A stretch of DNA of 64,000 nt, taken from Pseudomaricurvus hydrocarbonicus. GTDB lineage: Bacteria; Pseudomonadota; Gammaproteobacteria; Pseudomonadales; Cellvibrionaceae. Shown here in pieces: positions 7,318 through 18,479 of the stretch. The DNA lies in NCBI RefSeq assembly GCF_011602365.1, contig NZ_JAAONZ010000001.1:310001-374000 (forward strand), given 5' to 3'. Position numbers and translations under genes: made by a program. A model generated the notes under the pieces. It was not told the origin of the DNA. It made no database searches and saw only the letters and a list, made by a program, of their open reading frames with translations. Numbering within the stretch: the first letter of the stretch is position 1; each line of letters opens with the position of its first letter.

Positions 7318-9915
7318 TTAAAATGCTGTACCCAGTGAGAACTGGAAGAACTCGGTATCGTCGTACTCATTTTCTTTCAGCGCTTTAGCCACACTGAACG
7401 TGAGCGGGCCGAAACCGGTGATCCAGGTCACACCAATACCCGCAGAAACACTCAACTTATTGAGATCCACATCATAGCAATTCAGCTGCTCTTCGCCACA
7501 GTCGGTGTCGAATACGTTACCGGCATCAATAAAAAAGGCCGACTGCAGCGAACGCTGATCCTTGATAAACGGCATAGGGAAGAGTATTTCAGCACTACCC
7601 TCAATCAAAATATTGCCGCCGAAGGGATCGTCATCATTATCGATCACTCTGGACGCTAACTGGCCATCATCACCCAGTACATAAACCAGTGAGTCATTGG
7701 TGCCATTACCATCAGAGTCGTAAGCCACCGTGGTATAGACGTCAGCAGGAGTAGCCAAAGGCCCCAGTGTATTGCGCTTAAAGCCACGCACGGAACCAAA
7801 ACCGCCTGAGTAGAAGTTCTCAAAGAACGGCAGCTCCGTGGTATCACCATAGGCGTCCGCGTAACCCAGCTTAGTGCGCAAGCGCAACGTCAGGCTTCTC
7901 GTCAATGGCTGGAAATACTGAGCGGTGTAGATCAGCTTGTAATATTCCAGGTCACCACCGGGCAAACTCAATTCAAAAGACAGGGATTGCGAGGCACCGC
8001 GAGTTGCCAGACGACCGCGGTTCAGGGTCGATTGTCTCCAGCTGGCATTGAGGTTGAAAATATCAAAGCTGTCTCCGTTCTCATCAATCCAGCCCTCCGG
8101 GCTCTCGCGCAACAGATCGTCAGTGATGTCCATCGTGCTGACCGAAGGCAAGGTGGCGTCATAATCCGAACCACAACTTGAACACGGATTCGCCAGGCCG
8201 TTCAGAATATCCTCGTAATCATCCACCGTGATGTATTCATCTTTGTAGACGCTTTCATCAAACAGGCGCGGAGAACCAATAATCTCTTTGACTGCAAAAG
8301 CCCCGGTCTCAATAGAGATGTTGGTATACCCAAAACCAAAATTCAGTCGTTCCGTTTCAGAAATCGGGTAACCGAAGTTCATAGAGGCGCCGAAGGAGTC
8401 CGTGGTGTAGCTCGAGACGTTCACTTCTTCAAAATCCCGCTCGCGGAAGAAGACATTAAAGCCACGGCTCACACCATCCGGCGTGAAATAAGGGTCAGTG
8501 TAGTTAAAGCTGTAGACTGTCTGGTAGGTCGAGGTACTGACGTTGAAGCCCACCTGTTTACCCGTACCAAACCAGTTGTTTTGCTGGATATTCGCGCCCA
8601 ACACCAGACCTGAACCCTGTGCAAAGCCTAAACTTGCGCCAATACTGCCGGAAGGTTGTTCTTCTACAGTATATTCCACATCCACCTGATCGGATGTACC
8701 AGGCACCTCTTTGGTATCGACAGTCACTTCTTTGAAGAAGCCCAGGCGTTCCAATCGGACTTTGGAGGACTCAATGCGCGCCGTAGAGGCCGAGCCGCCT
8801 TCCATTTGACGCATTTCGCGACGCAAAACTTCATCGGAGGTTTTGGTATTGCCCCGAAAATTAATGCGTCGCACGTACGCGCGCTTGCCCGGGTCCATAA
8901 AAAAGGTCACTTTGACCGTATTGTCGTCATCGTTAAGCTCGGGTATACCGCGCACTTCTGCAAAAGTATAGCCTTCGTTACCCAGACGGCGGGTAATGTA
9001 ATCTGAGGTGGTGGTCATCAGGACCTGTGAGAAAGTCTGACCTTCACGCAGTAAAAACAAGCGCTTGATCTGCTCTTCCGGCACCACCGGGTCACCCGCT
9101 AACTCGACATCACTGACCGTGTAAACATCGCCTTCGGTAATGTTCACGGTAATGTATACCGCCTCTTTATCGGGGCTCAGAGACACCTGTGTGGAATCAA
9201 TGTTGAATTTCAGATAGCCGCGATCAAGGTAATGAGACTCAAGGCGCTCCAGATCACCGGTCAGTTTTTCCTTGGAGTAACGATCGTTACTGTTCAGCCA
9301 GGACAACCAACCGGTGGTTTTCAGCTCAAACAAGTCGCCCAGCTCTTCATCACTGAAGGCTTTATTCCCCACCACATTGATGTGTTTGATCGAAGCGACG
9401 GAACCCTCATCCACGGAGATCTTTAATTTGACCTGATTGCGGGGCAAATCAATGACTTCGGTCTTCACCGAGGCGCTGTATCGACCCTGGGCGACGTACT
9501 GTCGCTCCAGCTCCTGAGTCAGCCCCTCAAGAGTGGCCTGTTTGAAGATCTGGCCTTCCGATAAGCCGTTATCGGTCATGCCTTTCATCAGGTCTTCAGT
9601 TTTGATCGCCTTGTTGCCTTCGATTTCGATTTCACTGATCGCCGGGCGCTCTTTAACCCCAATAACCAGCACATTGCCGTCCCGGCCAATCTGGATATCT
9701 TCAAAATACCCGGTGCGGAACAGTGAACGTGTTGCGTTGCGGATGGCAACAGAATCCATCGTTTCACCAATTTGCACCGGCAAGGCCGCAAACACAGTCC
9801 CCGCAGATACACGCTGTAAACCTTCCAGGCGAATATCATTCACCCTGAAGCTTTGCGCGTTCACAGCGAGCGGGAATACGATAAGGCTGATCAAAAGTAG
9901 ACTGAAACGCTTCAT
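7318..9915 (-). CDS. bamA: Outer membrane assembly factor BamA
   Basis: BamA is the essential Omp85 protein that folds and inserts beta-barrel proteins into the outer membrane. The ATG at 9915 gives an 865-aa precursor with a clean signal peptide ([20 protein letters not shown]). A GTG at 9942 would place nine polar residues before it and is less likely. Five POTRA domains span about residues 24-420, followed by a 16-strand barrel with the conserved lid motif SVRGFKR and a terminal phenylalanine (SLGTAF). Extracellular-loop regions carry unusual cysteine pairs ([22 protein letters not shown]), perhaps disulfides. The gene lies between rseP and skp, 229 bp after rseP. Confidence 0.96.
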   Translation of the reverse strand: MKRFSLLLISLIVFPLAVNAQSFRVNDIRLEGLQRVSAGTVFAALPVQIGETMDSVAIRNATRSLFRTGYFEDIQIGRDGNVLVIGVKERPAISEIEIEGNKAIKTEDLMKGMTDNGLSEGQIFKQATLEGLTQELERQYVAQGRYSASVKTEVIDLPRNQVKLKISVDEGSVASIKHINVVGNKAFSDEELGDLFELKTTGWLSWLNSNDRYSKEKLTGDLERLESHYLDRGYLKFNIDSTQVSLSPDKEAVYITVNITEGDVYTVSDVELAGDPVVPEEQIKRLFLLREGQTFSQVLMTTTSDYITRRLGNEGYTFAEVRGIPELNDDDNTVKVTFFMDPGKRAYVRRINFRGNTKTSDEVLRREMRQMEGGSASTARIESSKVRLERLGFFKEVTVDTKEVPGTSDQVDVEYTVEEQPSGSIGASLGFAQGSGLVLGANIQQNNWFGTGKQVGFNVSTSTYQTVYSFNYTDPYFTPDGVSRGFNVFFRERDFEEVNVSSYTTDSFGASMNFGYPISETERLNFGFGYTNISIETGAFAVKEIIGSPRLFDESVYKDEYITVDDYEDILNGLANPCSSCGSDYDATLPSVSTMDITDDLLRESPEGWIDENGDSFDIFNLNASWRQSTLNRGRLATRGASQSLSFELSLPGGDLEYYKLIYTAQYFQPLTRSLTLRLRTKLGYADAYGDTTELPFFENFYSGGFGSVRGFKRNTLGPLATPADVYTTVAYDSDGNGTNDSLVYVLGDDGQLASRVIDNDDDPFGGNILIEGSAEILFPMPFIKDQRSLQSAFFIDAGNVFDTDCGEEQLNCYDVDLNKLSVSAGIGVTWITGFGPLTFSVAKALKENEYDDTEFFQFSLGTAF

Positions 9916-10144
9916 ATACAGGGTTCTAATTTTATTGTTCACAAATGTTTACTGGGCAATCCTTGCTGACCAACCCGGGTAATTCCTCTCACCGTCAACG
10001 GCCTGAAAGCCATGACACAATAAAAGGCCCCCACCAAACGGATCGGCGGTCAAAAATGCAAAGTATCGTTTAAATAGTTAAGTCTCTTTCTTTCTCGCTG
10101 GCGAAGCAGGGCAACGAACCGTCCCCCTGTACTTAAAATGTTGG

Positions 10145-11500
10145 TCAGAGACGCATGACATCGTTATAGAGGGCCAACACCATCAACCCCATGACAAGTA
10201 CCAATCCAACCTGATAGCCGGCCATCTGCACCTTCTCAGACACCGGACTGCCCTTTACCACCTCAATCAGGTAATAGAAAAGGTGTCCCCCGTCCAGCAC
10301 GGGAATCGGCAGCAAATTGAACACCCCGAGACTGATACTGAGTAAGGCCAGAAAGCCAACATAGTAGCTCATTCCTGCTTTAGCAGAGGCGCCCGCCACT
10401 TTAGCAATGGTGATGGGTCCACTCAAGTTTTTCGTGGAAATTTCCCCAAAAATCAACTTCTTAAGGGACAACAAAATGAAGCCGGAGGTTTCCCAGGTTT
10501 TGTGTACGGATTTAACAAAACCACCAACCAGAGTGTATTCCTGCTTGCGCAGCATCGACTCGGGCCACACCGGGCGCACCGGCATCACGCCTATTTGCCC
10601 GACTTGTCGGCCATCCTCAGTCTCTACCGCTCGCGCGGTCAGATTCGCGGTCTGAAGCTGACCCCCTCGCTCGAATTCAACTTGCATCTCGGCTCCCGGC
10701 CGCGCCTGAATATACTTAACCAGCGCCATCCAGTCTTCGAGCGGCTGACCATCCACGGCGATCAGCAAGTCGCCAGGTTGCAGTCCTGCGTCTTCCGCAG
10801 GGCTGCCTTCCATGACCTTGTCAACCAACGCTTCAAACGTAGGCTGCCACAGCGATATACCCAAACCTTTCACCGGATCTGGCTCGTCTTCCCCTTTCAG
10901 CCACTCATCAAGGTGCGCCTCCGACTTGTATTCCAGCGTGGAATCCGCGTATTTGGCGGTAAACGTCATGGTGCCGCTCTCACCCAGGCGGCGCATCAAT
11001 TGACGATTGAGGTCCTGCCAGGTATTGATCGCCTCACCATCCACCGCCAGCAGCTCCTGCCCGGCAACCAGTCCGGCTTCGGCCGCCACCGAATTGGGCT
11101 CCACCTTGCCGATTACCGGAGCCACATCGGTGGTTCCCGGCATCAACATCACCCAGAACAGTAAAATCGCCAGGATAAAATTGGCCACCGGGCCAGCCGC
11201 GACAATAGCGATACGCTGCCACACACTTTTGCGATTGAACGTTTGATCCAGCAGCTCGTCCGGAACGTCACCTTCGCGCTCATCCAGCATTTTGACGTAA
11301 CCGCCCAGGGGAATTCCCGCCAACGTGAACTCCGTACCGGTTTTGTCGCGCCAGGTGTAAAGCGGCTTGCCAAACCCCACCGAAAACCGCAGCACCTTAA
11401 CACCGCAGCGGCGGGCCACATAAAAGTGACCAAATTCGTGAAAGGTCACCAGTACGCCCAAGGCCACCAGGAACCACACTATTGTCAGAACACTATCCAC
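10145..11500 (-). CDS. rseP: Site-2 metalloprotease RseP
   Basis: RseP is the inner-membrane protease that makes the second cut in the anti-sigma factor RseA, releasing sigma-E in response to envelope stress, and also clears signal-peptide remnants. The 451-aa protein has the zinc motif HEFGH at residues 21-25 in the first membrane helix, two periplasmic PDZ domains (about residues 115-300; VEPNSVAAEAGL and VMEGSPAEDAGLQPG), and the LLPIPVLDGGHL motif with the third ligand near the C-terminus. It is upstream of bamA, linking stress sensing to outer-membrane assembly. Length and order are typical. Confidence 0.95.
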   Translation of the reverse strand: MDSVLTIVWFLVALGVLVTFHEFGHFYVARRCGVKVLRFSVGFGKPLYTWRDKTGTEFTLAGIPLGGYVKMLDEREGDVPDELLDQTFNRKSVWQRIAIVAAGPVANFILAILLFWVMLMPGTTDVAPVIGKVEPNSVAAEAGLVAGQELLAVDGEAINTWQDLNRQLMRRLGESGTMTFTAKYADSTLEYKSEAHLDEWLKGEDEPDPVKGLGISLWQPTFEALVDKVMEGSPAEDAGLQPGDLLIAVDGQPLEDWMALVKYIQARPGAEMQVEFERGGQLQTANLTARAVETEDGRQVGQIGVMPVRPVWPESMLRKQEYTLVGGFVKSVHKTWETSGFILLSLKKLIFGEISTKNLSGPITIAKVAGASAKAGMSYYVGFLALLSISLGVFNLLPIPVLDGGHLFYYLIEVVKGSPVSEKVQMAGYQVGLVLVMGLMVLALYNDVMRL

Positions 11501-11796
11501 TCAGTAAGACCTCTACCTGTATGCCACCCGGGACATAAATCAATATTGTCAGCCGCAATCATCTGACAGCGTTGCGAGTGCAGCAACTACCGCCCTGCAC
11601 TCTCGAATCTCTTCCCAGTCTATCCCGACTCAAGGCCCATCACCAACCTTGAATGAAACGCACTGCCTGTACCAGCACAAGCCCAGAAAACTGGCCGCTG
11701 ATACTCAACTTTTGTCAAAATAACTTAAATAGCTCCGCTTAGAGCGTATTTCAGGGTGAAAGTTGCACCCTGCCTACACTAAACGCTCGCCACCGA

Positions 11797-12972
11797 CTAA
11801 GCCGGCACCAGCAATGATTCAGCCATTTCCCGGGCCTGGGCATCAGCCTCGATGACCACCGACAAGTCTTTTGCGTCACGCTGACGAGTTTGCCCCAGCA
11901 CTTTTTCAATAATCACCGGAATATCGGTAAATCCTGCCCGCCCTTCCAAAAAGGCAGCCACTGCGACTTCATTAGCGGCATTCAGCACCGCGGGCATAAT
12001 GCCTTCGGCCTTGGCGGCCTCTATGGACAATCGCAATCCCGGAAATCGCTCAAAACTGGGGGCTTCAAAATCGAGCCGACTGGTAACCATAAAGTCCAAA
12101 CTGGCCACACCCGAGTCAATTCGGTCAGGCCAGGCCAGGGCATGCGCAATCGGGGTTCGCATATCCGGGTTGCCCATCTGAGCCAGTACGGAACCATCGT
12201 TGTATTCGACCATTGAGTGAATAACGCTTTGCGGGTGCACCACAATCTCAATTTGCTCAGGCCGAGCATCAAACAACCAGCAGGCCTCTACAAACTCCAG
12301 CCCTTTATTCATCATGGTGGCGGAATCCACGGATATTTTGCGCCCCATGGACCAGTTCGGGTGCGCACAGGCCTGATCGGGGGTCATTGATGCCAGATCT
12401 GCAATCGGCGTCTCCCGGAAAGGCCCCCCTGAACCGGTCAGCAAGATGCGGCGGATACCTGCATCCTCAATGCCTCGGTAATCGACGGGCAAACACTGAA
12501 AAATCGCATTGTGCTCACTGTCAATCGGCAGTAGCACCGCGCCCGAGTCTTTGACCGCCTGCATAAACAGACCACCGGCCATCACCAGAGACTCTTTATT
12601 AGCCAACAGCACCTTTTTCCCGGCCGTGACGGCCGCCAACGTGGGTGACAATCCGGCCGAACCCACGATGGCGGCCATGACAGTCTGAACCTCAGCCGCT
12701 TCGGCAACCTGCACCAGCCCAGCTTCACCGGCCAATACCTGGGTCTCACTGCCGGCCGATCGCAGGTCCCGCGCCAAATGTTCCGCTGCGGCCTCATCGC
12801 GCATCACCGCATAACGCGGCTTATGCAGAAGACATTGCTGCAACAAGGCCTCGGCCTGGGTATTGGCCGTCAGCGCGAAAACAGTGAAACGCTCGGGGTG
12901 ACGCGCCACCACATCCAGGGTACTGACCCCAATAGAACCTGTAGAACCAAGAATGGTGAGATTTTGTTTCAT
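11797..12972 (-). CDS. dxr: 1-deoxy-D-xylulose 5-phosphate reductoisomerase
   Basis: Dxr (IspC) converts DXP to methylerythritol phosphate with NADPH, the committed step of the MEP isoprenoid pathway. The 391-aa protein opens with the NADPH-binding motif [17 protein letters not shown]. It has [11 protein letters not shown], the metal and substrate-binding [12 protein letters not shown], and [21 protein letters not shown] at 12987 could add five residues; the ATG at 12972 is chosen because the family starts right before the dinucleotide fold. It lies directly after cdsA and 296 bp before rseP. Its product feeds undecaprenyl synthesis by the neighbouring uppS. Confidence 0.95.
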   Translation of the reverse strand: MKQNLTILGSTGSIGVSTLDVVARHPERFTVFALTANTQAEALLQQCLLHKPRYAVMRDEAAAEHLARDLRSAGSETQVLAGEAGLVQVAEAAEVQTVMAAIVGSAGLSPTLAAVTAGKKVLLANKESLVMAGGLFMQAVKDSGAVLLPIDSEHNAIFQCLPVDYRGIEDAGIRRILLTGSGGPFRETPIADLASMTPDQACAHPNWSMGRKISVDSATMMNKGLEFVEACWLFDARPEQIEIVVHPQSVIHSMVEYNDGSVLAQMGNPDMRTPIAHALAWPDRIDSGVASLDFMVTSRLDFEAPSFERFPGLRLSIEAAKAEGIMPAVLNAANEVAVAAFLEGRAGFTDIPVIIEKVLGQTRQRDAKDLSVVIEADAQAREMAESLLVPA

Positions 12973-12988
12973 TAACTGCCCAACCAAG

Positions 12989-13819
12989 TTACACCTGCCA
13001 GCCGGTCAGCAGCACCGCCAACGCGAACACCGGTGCCGCAGCCGTTAAACTGTCCACCCGATCCAGAATGCCGCCGTGACCCGGCAGCAATTGACTGCTG
13101 TCTTTGATGCCGCGCTGTCGCTTCACCATACTTTCCAACAAATCGCCCAACACAGAGGCCAAACTGGTCGGCGCCACGATGGCCAACACCCACCAGCCGC
13201 CACTGAAGCCCAAGCCCACAACCAGGGCCAAAATCAGGCAACAAATAAAACCACCCCACATGCCTTCCCAGGTTTTTCCGGGACTGACGGCCGGCGCCAG
13301 CTTATGCTTGCCCAACGCCCGGCCACTGAAATAAGCGCCAATGTCAGCACACACCACGATCAGAACCACCAGCAGAATCAACCATTCACCCTGCGATTCA
13401 CTGCGCAGGAACACCAGCGAGAGCCAGGTAGGCACCAACACCAGGATACCCATCACGGCCTTGACCACAGGGTGGGACCAGAGCACGGTGCTCGAGGGAT
13501 ACCCCTGCACCCACAACAGAGCCACGGCCCACCAGGTGCAGGCCCCCAGCAACAGGGCCCGCAACGGAGCCATGCTCAGCTCACCGGTCTGAATCAACTG
13601 GGTGTACCAGCCTGCGGCCACCATGACGACGCCCACCAGCGCCGCATACAACCAGCGCTGCCACTGGGCTTTGAGCCCAACTATGTTGCCCCACTCCCAA
13701 CCCGCCAGCATAACCACTGCGGCAATGGTTATGGCAAAGCCTTGCACCGACAAAAAGAACAGAGCCCCCAAGAACAGAACCGCCAGGCCAATCGCAGTAA
13801 TAACTCGCTGTTTAAGCAA
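12989..13819 (-). CDS. cdsA: Phosphatidate cytidylyltransferase
   Basis: CdsA makes CDP-diacylglycerol from phosphatidic acid and CTP, the branch point of phospholipid synthesis in the inner membrane. The 276-aa protein is highly hydrophobic with about eight membrane helices and carries the family signature near its C-terminal third ([18 protein letters not shown] followed by SPGKTWEG). The start is a TTG two bases after the uppS stop, with a purine-rich stretch in the end of uppS as ribosome binding site, suggesting translational coupling. Order uppS-cdsA-dxr is typical. Confidence 0.94.
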   Translation of the reverse strand: MLKQRVITAIGLAVLFLGALFFLSVQGFAITIAAVVMLAGWEWGNIVGLKAQWQRWLYAALVGVVMVAAGWYTQLIQTGELSMAPLRALLLGACTWWAVALLWVQGYPSSTVLWSHPVVKAVMGILVLVPTWLSLVFLRSESQGEWLILLVVLIVVCADIGAYFSGRALGKHKLAPAVSPGKTWEGMWGGFICCLILALVVGLGFSGGWWVLAIVAPTSLASVLGDLLESMVKRQRGIKDSSQLLPGHGGILDRVDSLTAAAPVFALAVLLTGWQV

Positions 13820-13821
13820 CT

Positions 13822-14550
13822 TTATTTCCCCTGCGCCAAGACTTGTTCAGCCGTTTTACCAAAACGCCGCTGTCGTTGGTGGAAATCTTCCACCGCCGCA
13901 TCCAGCGCCTCAGCACCGAAATCCGGCCAATACAGGTCTGAGAAGTAGAGTTCGCTGTAAGCGGCCTGCCACAACAGAAAATTGCTGATTCGGTGCTCCC
14001 CACCGGTGCGGATCAAAAGATCCGGGGGCGGCAAATCAGCCATACAGATGTGCTCTTGAATAGTATCGCTGGTAATGTCCTCTGGTGACAGCTCACCCGC
14101 AGCGACTTTTTCCGCCACCAGCCTGGCGGCATTAGTCATATCCCACTGACCGCCATAATCCGCGCAGATCACTAATGTGGTGCGGCCTTCCTGAGCCAGC
14201 GCCTCGGCCTCAACAATGGCTTTTTGTATCTTTTCGCTGAAGCGATCACGCCGGCCAATCACCCGCAGCCTGACGCCTTCATTGTTGAGCTTTTTCGCCT
14301 CGCGCTTGAGATAGTTGAGAAACAGGGTCATCAACGCTTCGACCTCAATCGAGGGGCGTTTCCAGTTTTCAGAACTGAAAGCGAACAGGGTCAAGACTTC
14401 CACACCGTGGCGCTGACAGGAAGCCATTACATCACGAATCTTTTCAACTCCGGCCTTGTGCCCTTGAGGGCCAGCTTTGCCCCGCTGTTTAGCCCAGCGG
14501 TTATTGCCATCCATGATGATGGCGATGTGGCGTAACGTGTTACCACTCAC
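13822..14550 (-). CDS. uppS: Undecaprenyl diphosphate synthase
   Basis: UppS (IspU) is the cis-prenyltransferase that condenses IPP onto farnesyl diphosphate to give the C55 carrier lipid for peptidoglycan and O-antigen. The 242-aa protein shows the catalytic aspartate motif IAIIMDGNNRWAKQRG near residue 15, TLFAFSSENWKRP, and the C-terminal RTGGEHRISNFLLWQ and YSELYFSDLYWPDF motifs. It begins 255 bp after frr and is followed at once by cdsA. Length is normal. Confidence 0.95.
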   Translation of the reverse strand: MSGNTLRHIAIIMDGNNRWAKQRGKAGPQGHKAGVEKIRDVMASCQRHGVEVLTLFAFSSENWKRPSIEVEALMTLFLNYLKREAKKLNNEGVRLRVIGRRDRFSEKIQKAIVEAEALAQEGRTTLVICADYGGQWDMTNAARLVAEKVAAGELSPEDITSDTIQEHICMADLPPPDLLIRTGGEHRISNFLLWQAAYSELYFSDLYWPDFGAEALDAAVEDFHQRQRRFGKTAEQVLAQGK

Positions 14551-14748
14551 TCACAAACTCCTGACCCGGCATAATGCGCAACGGGCTAATACTGATTTTC
14601 AAGGAAGCCAAACCCGTTTTAAAAGGGGGGGCATTCCTTTTTTAAGGGAGGTAATCCTACCCTGAGACGACAGTAATGCAAGCGACAGGGCCGGGAAATC
14701 GGCCACATAACGCCCCCACACCTGAATAAATCGCGATCACTGCAAACA

Positions 14749-14785
14749 AAAACGGCCCAGCCCTGCGGTGGCAGGGTTGGGCCGC
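14749..14785 (-). terminator. Intrinsic terminator after frr
   Basis: On the minus strand a long stem formed by GCGGCCCAACCCTGCC and its complement, with a short loop, is followed by TTTTTG. It lies just past the frr stop at 14806 and separates rpsB-tsf-pyrH-frr from the uppS-lpx group. Confidence 0.85.
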
Positions 14786-14805
14786 TCAAAAATCAACCGC
14801 GAAGA

Positions 14806-15363
14806 TTAGATTTCCATCAGATCTTTTTCTTTGGCCCCCAAGGTGGCATCCACCTGGGCGACAAATTTATCCGTGATCTTTTGAATGTCGTCCTGAGCAC
14901 GACGCTCATCATCTTCACTGATTTCCTTTTCTTTCAGCAGGTCTTTCACATCCCCCAGAGCATCACGACGGATATTGCGGATCGAAACGCGGGCATTTTC
15001 TGCTTCGCTACGAGCCTGCTTGATATAGTTCTTACGCGTCTCTTCCGTCAGCGGTGGCATAGGAATACGCATCAAATCACCCGTGGTGACAGGATTCAGG
15101 CCCAAACTGGACTTCATGATCGCCTTTTCAATCTCTGGCGTCATTTGCCTTTCCCAGGGACTGACCGACAAGGTGCGAGCATCCAGCACCGAAATATTGG
15201 CCACCTGGCTCAACGGCGTATCCGCACCATAGTAGTTCACGGTCACACCATCGAGGATGCTGGGGTGAGCTCGGCCAGTGCGAATTTTGTTAAAATTGTT
15301 TCCCAAAGCATCAATGGCTTTGCCCATGCGCTCCTGCGCATCCTGTTTGATATCATCAATCAT
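14806..15363 (-). CDS. frr: Ribosome recycling factor
   Basis: RRF acts with EF-G to split post-termination ribosomes. The 185-aa protein has the standard three-helix-bundle sequence, beginning [17 protein letters not shown], with [30 protein letters not shown] and [12 protein letters not shown]. It follows pyrH by about 130 bp and is followed by a strong intrinsic terminator. The order rpsB-tsf-pyrH-frr is almost universal in bacteria, and length is as expected. Confidence 0.97.
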   Translation of the reverse strand: MIDDIKQDAQERMGKAIDALGNNFNKIRTGRAHPSILDGVTVNYYGADTPLSQVANISVLDARTLSVSPWERQMTPEIEKAIMKSSLGLNPVTTGDLMRIPMPPLTEETRKNYIKQARSEAENARVSIRNIRRDALGDVKDLLKEKEISEDDERRAQDDIQKITDKFVAQVDATLGAKEKDLMEI

Positions 15364-15494
15364 TCTTCAATCCTCAAAGGGTCAAACACAATCCACTTAA
15401 CTCTATCTAAGAGCGACTCGGTCAATCCTTTAGCCCACAGCTGCAATTGATCAACCCGGTTCCCCGCCTCAACCGGCAAGGCCCGTCTTTGCTC

Positions 15495-16253
15495 TTATTG
15501 CTGATCGGCGTCTACCCGGGCCTCTTCAATAATAAGAGTACCCTCATTTTCACCTTTCAAAATATTCAACAGCGCACCCGGTTTGTCCATACGGAAGACT
15601 CGCAGCGGCATATCCTGTTCACGGCAGAGGCAAATGGCCGTTAAATCCATCACCCCCAGCTTCTTGTCCAGGACTTCGTCATAGGTCAGCCGCTCATAGC
15701 GGGTTGCGGTTGGATCTTTCATCGGATCCGCACTGTAAACGCCATCAACTTTGGTGGCCTTAAGCACAATATCCGCCTCCATTTCGATGCCACGCAAGCA
15801 AGCGGCCGAATCGGTCGTAAAGAACGGGTTGCCGGTACCGGCAGAGAAGATGACCACCTCACCCTGCTCAAGGAAACGCAGCGCCTTGCGACGGTCGTAA
15901 TGATCCACCACACCGCTCATGGGGATAGAAGACATAACACGGGAAGAAATATTGCTGCGCTCCAGCGCGTCACGCATCGCCAAAGCATTCATAACCGTGG
16001 CCAGCATACCCATATGATCGCCCGTCACCCGATCCAGGCCCGCTTTGCTCAGCGCTGAACCACGGAACAGATTGCCGCCACCGATCACCAGACCGACCTG
16101 AACACCAATACCAACCAGCTGACCTATTTCCAAAGCCATTTTATCCAGAACTTTAGGGTCGATCCCAAACCCTTCCGCCCCCATCAGCTCTTCACCACTC
16201 AATTTCAGCAAGATACGCTTGTACTTCTTATCACGCCCAGGGTTCACTGGCAT
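15495..16253 (-). CDS. pyrH: UMP kinase
   Basis: PyrH phosphorylates UMP to UDP in pyrimidine nucleotide synthesis; the enzyme is a hexamer of the amino-acid-kinase fold, regulated by GTP and UTP. The 252-aa protein has the N-terminal [12 protein letters not shown], the glycine-rich [10 protein letters not shown], the UMP-contact segment [13 protein letters not shown] and [16 protein letters not shown] lies about 9 nt before the ATG. The C-terminal tail ([12 protein letters not shown]) is slightly longer than in E. coli. It lies between tsf, with an intrinsic terminator in between, and frr. Confidence 0.96.
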   Translation of the reverse strand: MPVNPGRDKKYKRILLKLSGEELMGAEGFGIDPKVLDKMALEIGQLVGIGVQVGLVIGGGNLFRGSALSKAGLDRVTGDHMGMLATVMNALAMRDALERSNISSRVMSSIPMSGVVDHYDRRKALRFLEQGEVVIFSAGTGNPFFTTDSAACLRGIEMEADIVLKATKVDGVYSADPMKDPTATRYERLTYDEVLDKKLGVMDLTAICLCREQDMPLRVFRMDKPGALLNILKGENEGTLIIEEARVDADQQ

Positions 16254-16431
16254 CGATGTCTTCTCCGACTTGTGGGTTGCTCTGCTTCAGACCCCCGCAT
16301 GGCGCAGGGTATAACCTATTGATTCACCAGCACTCCCGCCCAACTAGCCCCAGCGGGAAGCCCGATCCGGTATTTCTGGTTTATCCGTAAATTTACACAA
16401 TCCTGGTACAAATTTCCGAAAGTGTAACAGC

Positions 16432-16463
16432 AAAAAGGCGGAGGTATCACCCCCGCCTTTTAT
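16432..16463 (-). terminator. Intrinsic terminator after tsf
   Basis: On the minus strand AAAAGGCGG pairs with CCGCCTTTT across a short interior loop and the structure ends in a T-run. It lies 50-80 bp past the tsf stop and before pyrH, so rpsB-tsf can be transcribed as a separate unit. Confidence 0.8.
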
Positions 16464-16512
16464 ATAGCCTCAGATTACGCTGCGCGCACCCCGAAACTGT
16501 CCTGCAGCCAAC

Positions 16513-17385
16513 TTACTTCTTGTTAGCGGCTTCAACCTGGGCAGCCACTTCAGCAGCGAAGTCAGCCTCAGCAACCTCGATGCCCTCACCCACTTCAAAA
16601 CGTACGAAGCTAGTGATGCTGGCACCGGCGTCTTTCACCAGCTGACCGACAGTCACTTCTGGGTTCTTAACAAACGGCTGCTCGGTCAGGCTGTTCTCTT
16701 TCAGGAATTTGTTGATACGACCAACCATCATCTTTTCAACAATGTTCTCTGGCTTGCCTTCCATATCAGGCTGAGCCTTGATGATTTCTTTCTCTTTATT
16801 GACTTCTTCTTCCGCCATATCCGTGGTGTTGATCACACGAGGATTGACAGCAGCGATGTGCATGGCCACGTCTTTTGCCACTTCTTCAGAACCGCCTTCC
16901 AGCTGAGCGATAACAGCGATGCGATTATTGGAGTGAACGTAAGCACCCAACACACCACCTTCAACAACCTCTACACGACGCAGACCGATGTTTTCACCGA
17001 TTTTCTGCACCAGCGCCTGACGAGTTTCTTCCAGGCCAGCAGCCAACAGAGCTGCCACATCATTGCTCTTGGCCGCAAACGCAGCTTCAACAGCAGTGTT
17101 AACGAACGCCAGGAAACCTTCGTCGCGGGCAGCGAAGTCAGTTTCTGAGTTCACTTCAACCACAACGGCATAAGAAGCATCGTCAGCCATTTTAACCGCA
17201 ACAACACCATCTGCAGCTGTACGACCGGCTTTCTTCTCAGCCTTCAAGCCAGATGCTTTACGCAGATTTTCGATCGCCACGTCGATGTCGCCACCAGCTT
17301 CGTTCAGTGCTTTCTTGCACTCCATCATGCCGAGACCAGTGCGCTCACGCAGTTCTTTAACCATAGAAGCAGAAACAGCTGCCAT
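16513..17385 (-). CDS. tsf: Elongation factor Ts
   Basis: EF-Ts is the guanine nucleotide exchange factor for EF-Tu. The 290-aa protein begins with the conserved [20 protein letters not shown] helix pair, contains the core motif [17 protein letters not shown] and [13 protein letters not shown], and ends in a C-terminal module as in E. coli. It follows rpsB by about 150 bp with a strong symmetrical terminator between them, so its level probably depends partly on readthrough. Length and order are typical. Confidence 0.97.
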   Translation of the reverse strand: MAAVSASMVKELRERTGLGMMECKKALNEAGGDIDVAIENLRKASGLKAEKKAGRTAADGVVAVKMADDASYAVVVEVNSETDFAARDEGFLAFVNTAVEAAFAAKSNDVAALLAAGLEETRQALVQKIGENIGLRRVEVVEGGVLGAYVHSNNRIAVIAQLEGGSEEVAKDVAMHIAAVNPRVINTTDMAEEEVNKEKEIIKAQPDMEGKPENIVEKMMVGRINKFLKENSLTEQPFVKNPEVTVGQLVKDAGASITSFVRFEVGEGIEVAEADFAAEVAAQVEAANKK

Positions 17386-17432
17386 GACAATATCCTCTTC
17401 AGTAATTCTTGATAATTCGACTTTAGAATTCC

Positions 17433-17459
17433 AAAAAAGGGGGCCCTGCCCCCTTTTTT
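17433..17459. terminator. Terminator-like hairpin between rpsB and tsf
   Basis: AAAAAAGGGGG pairs with CCCCCTTTTTT around a short loop (ccctg), giving a strong stem with a T-run on both strands. On the minus strand it lies between rpsB and tsf, where it can act as a partial terminator or attenuator adjusting the S2 to EF-Ts ratio. Confidence 0.8.
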
Positions 17460-17536
17460 GATGCTCAACTGAAACCCGCTCTTAAAGAAAACTCATTTAA
17501 CAGCCAGCCCAGCCAAGCAATATGACAATCAGCGGC

Positions 17537-18286
17537 TTACTTGGCAGCGGCTTCGTCGTCGTTTACTTCTACAAACTCACCCGCTTTTGGGTTGGTGGTC
17601 TGCGCATTGGCAGCACCTTCCAGACAAGCGTCAGCAACAGCTGTAACGTACAGTTTTACCGCACGAATCGCATCGTCGTTACCCGGGATAACGTAGTCAA
17701 CGCCAGCAGGGTTGCTGTTGGTATCAACGATACCGATGACAGGAATACCCAGCTTGTTGGCTTCCTGAATAGCAATGCGCTCATGCTCAACATCGATAAC
17801 AAACAGAGCATCCGGCAGACCGCCCATGTCTTTAATACCACCGATGGACAGCTCCAGCTTATCCTTGGTGCGAGTGCGCATCAGAGCTTCTTTCTTGGTC
17901 AGCTTGTCGAAAGTACCGTCAGTCGCCTGAGCTTCAAGCTCACGGTAGCGACGGATAGAAGCGCGGATGGTTTTGTAGTTGGTCAACATACCGCCCAACC
18001 AGCGATGGCTGACGAATGGCTGACCTGAACGCTCCGCTTGCTCCTTGATGATCTTGGAGGCGGCACGCTTGGTACCTACAAACAGAACTTTCTTCTTCTG
18101 AGAAGCCATCTGCTGGATGATCTGCAGAGCTTCGTTAAACGCTGGAACCGTGTGCTCCAGGTTAATAATATGAATCTTGTTGCGAGCACCGAAGATGTAC
18201 TGGTCCATTTTAGGGTTCCAGTAACGGGTTTGGTGACCGAAGTGGACACCGGCTTGCAGCATATCGCGCATGCTTACGTTTGGCAT
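17537..18286 (-). CDS. rpsB: 30S ribosomal protein S2
   Basis: S2 is an essential small-subunit protein needed for S1 binding. The chosen ATG at 18286 gives 249 aa beginning [20 protein letters not shown], matching the family; AAGGA is 8 nt upstream. The frame stays open 15 codons further upstream, but that part belongs to the mRNA leader. Conserved segments include [38 protein letters not shown] and [12 protein letters not shown]. It heads the rpsB-tsf operon behind a leader of about 175 nt. Confidence 0.97.
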   Translation of the reverse strand: MPNVSMRDMLQAGVHFGHQTRYWNPKMDQYIFGARNKIHIINLEHTVPAFNEALQIIQQMASQKKKVLFVGTKRAASKIIKEQAERSGQPFVSHRWLGGMLTNYKTIRASIRRYRELEAQATDGTFDKLTKKEALMRTRTKDKLELSIGGIKDMGGLPDALFVIDVEHERIAIQEANKLGIPVIGIVDTNSNPAGVDYVIPGNDDAIRAVKLYVTAVADACLEGAANAQTTNPKAGEFVEVNDDEAAAK

Positions 18287-18464
18287 ATCAAATTTTCCTT
18301 GGGTTGAGCCTCCATATACCCCACCTATCAACCCGTTGATTTTATTACAAAAATCTAAGGCACCCAGACAGATGTGTCGGTATATGTGTGACAGTCATTT
18401 TAGTGTTTTTCCTGACAGCTAAAGCCTTTTTGGGGACGACCCATACACAGCTTCGCAAATCAGG
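18287..18464 (-). promoter_or_regulatory. rpsB mRNA leader
   Basis: The distance from the predicted transcription start near 18464 to the rpsB ATG is about 175 nt. In E. coli and relatives, ribosomal protein S2 represses rpsB-tsf by binding a conserved leader of similar length. The leader here is rich in short complementary segments (for example GACACATCTGTC near 18380), but I did not fold it. S2 autoregulation is inferred from position, length and family knowledge. Confidence 0.5.
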
Positions 18465-18479
18465 GCGCGCTTTATACCA
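18461..18479 (-). promoter_or_regulatory. rpsB promoter, extended -10 with GC discriminator
   Basis: The minus strand reads TGGTATAAA (18479-18471), an extended -10 element, followed by GCGCGCCCTG, a GC-rich discriminator of the kind found at stringently controlled ribosomal promoters. The -35 region (TTTCTT at 17-bp spacing) is poor, which the extended -10 could offset. Position fits the rpsB leader length in related bacteria. Confidence 0.6.

Noticed and set aside
13076-13948. 290-aa plus-strand open frame opposite cdsA/uppS
   Set aside because: Low-complexity H/Q/R-rich translation typical of antisense to a hydrophobic protein.
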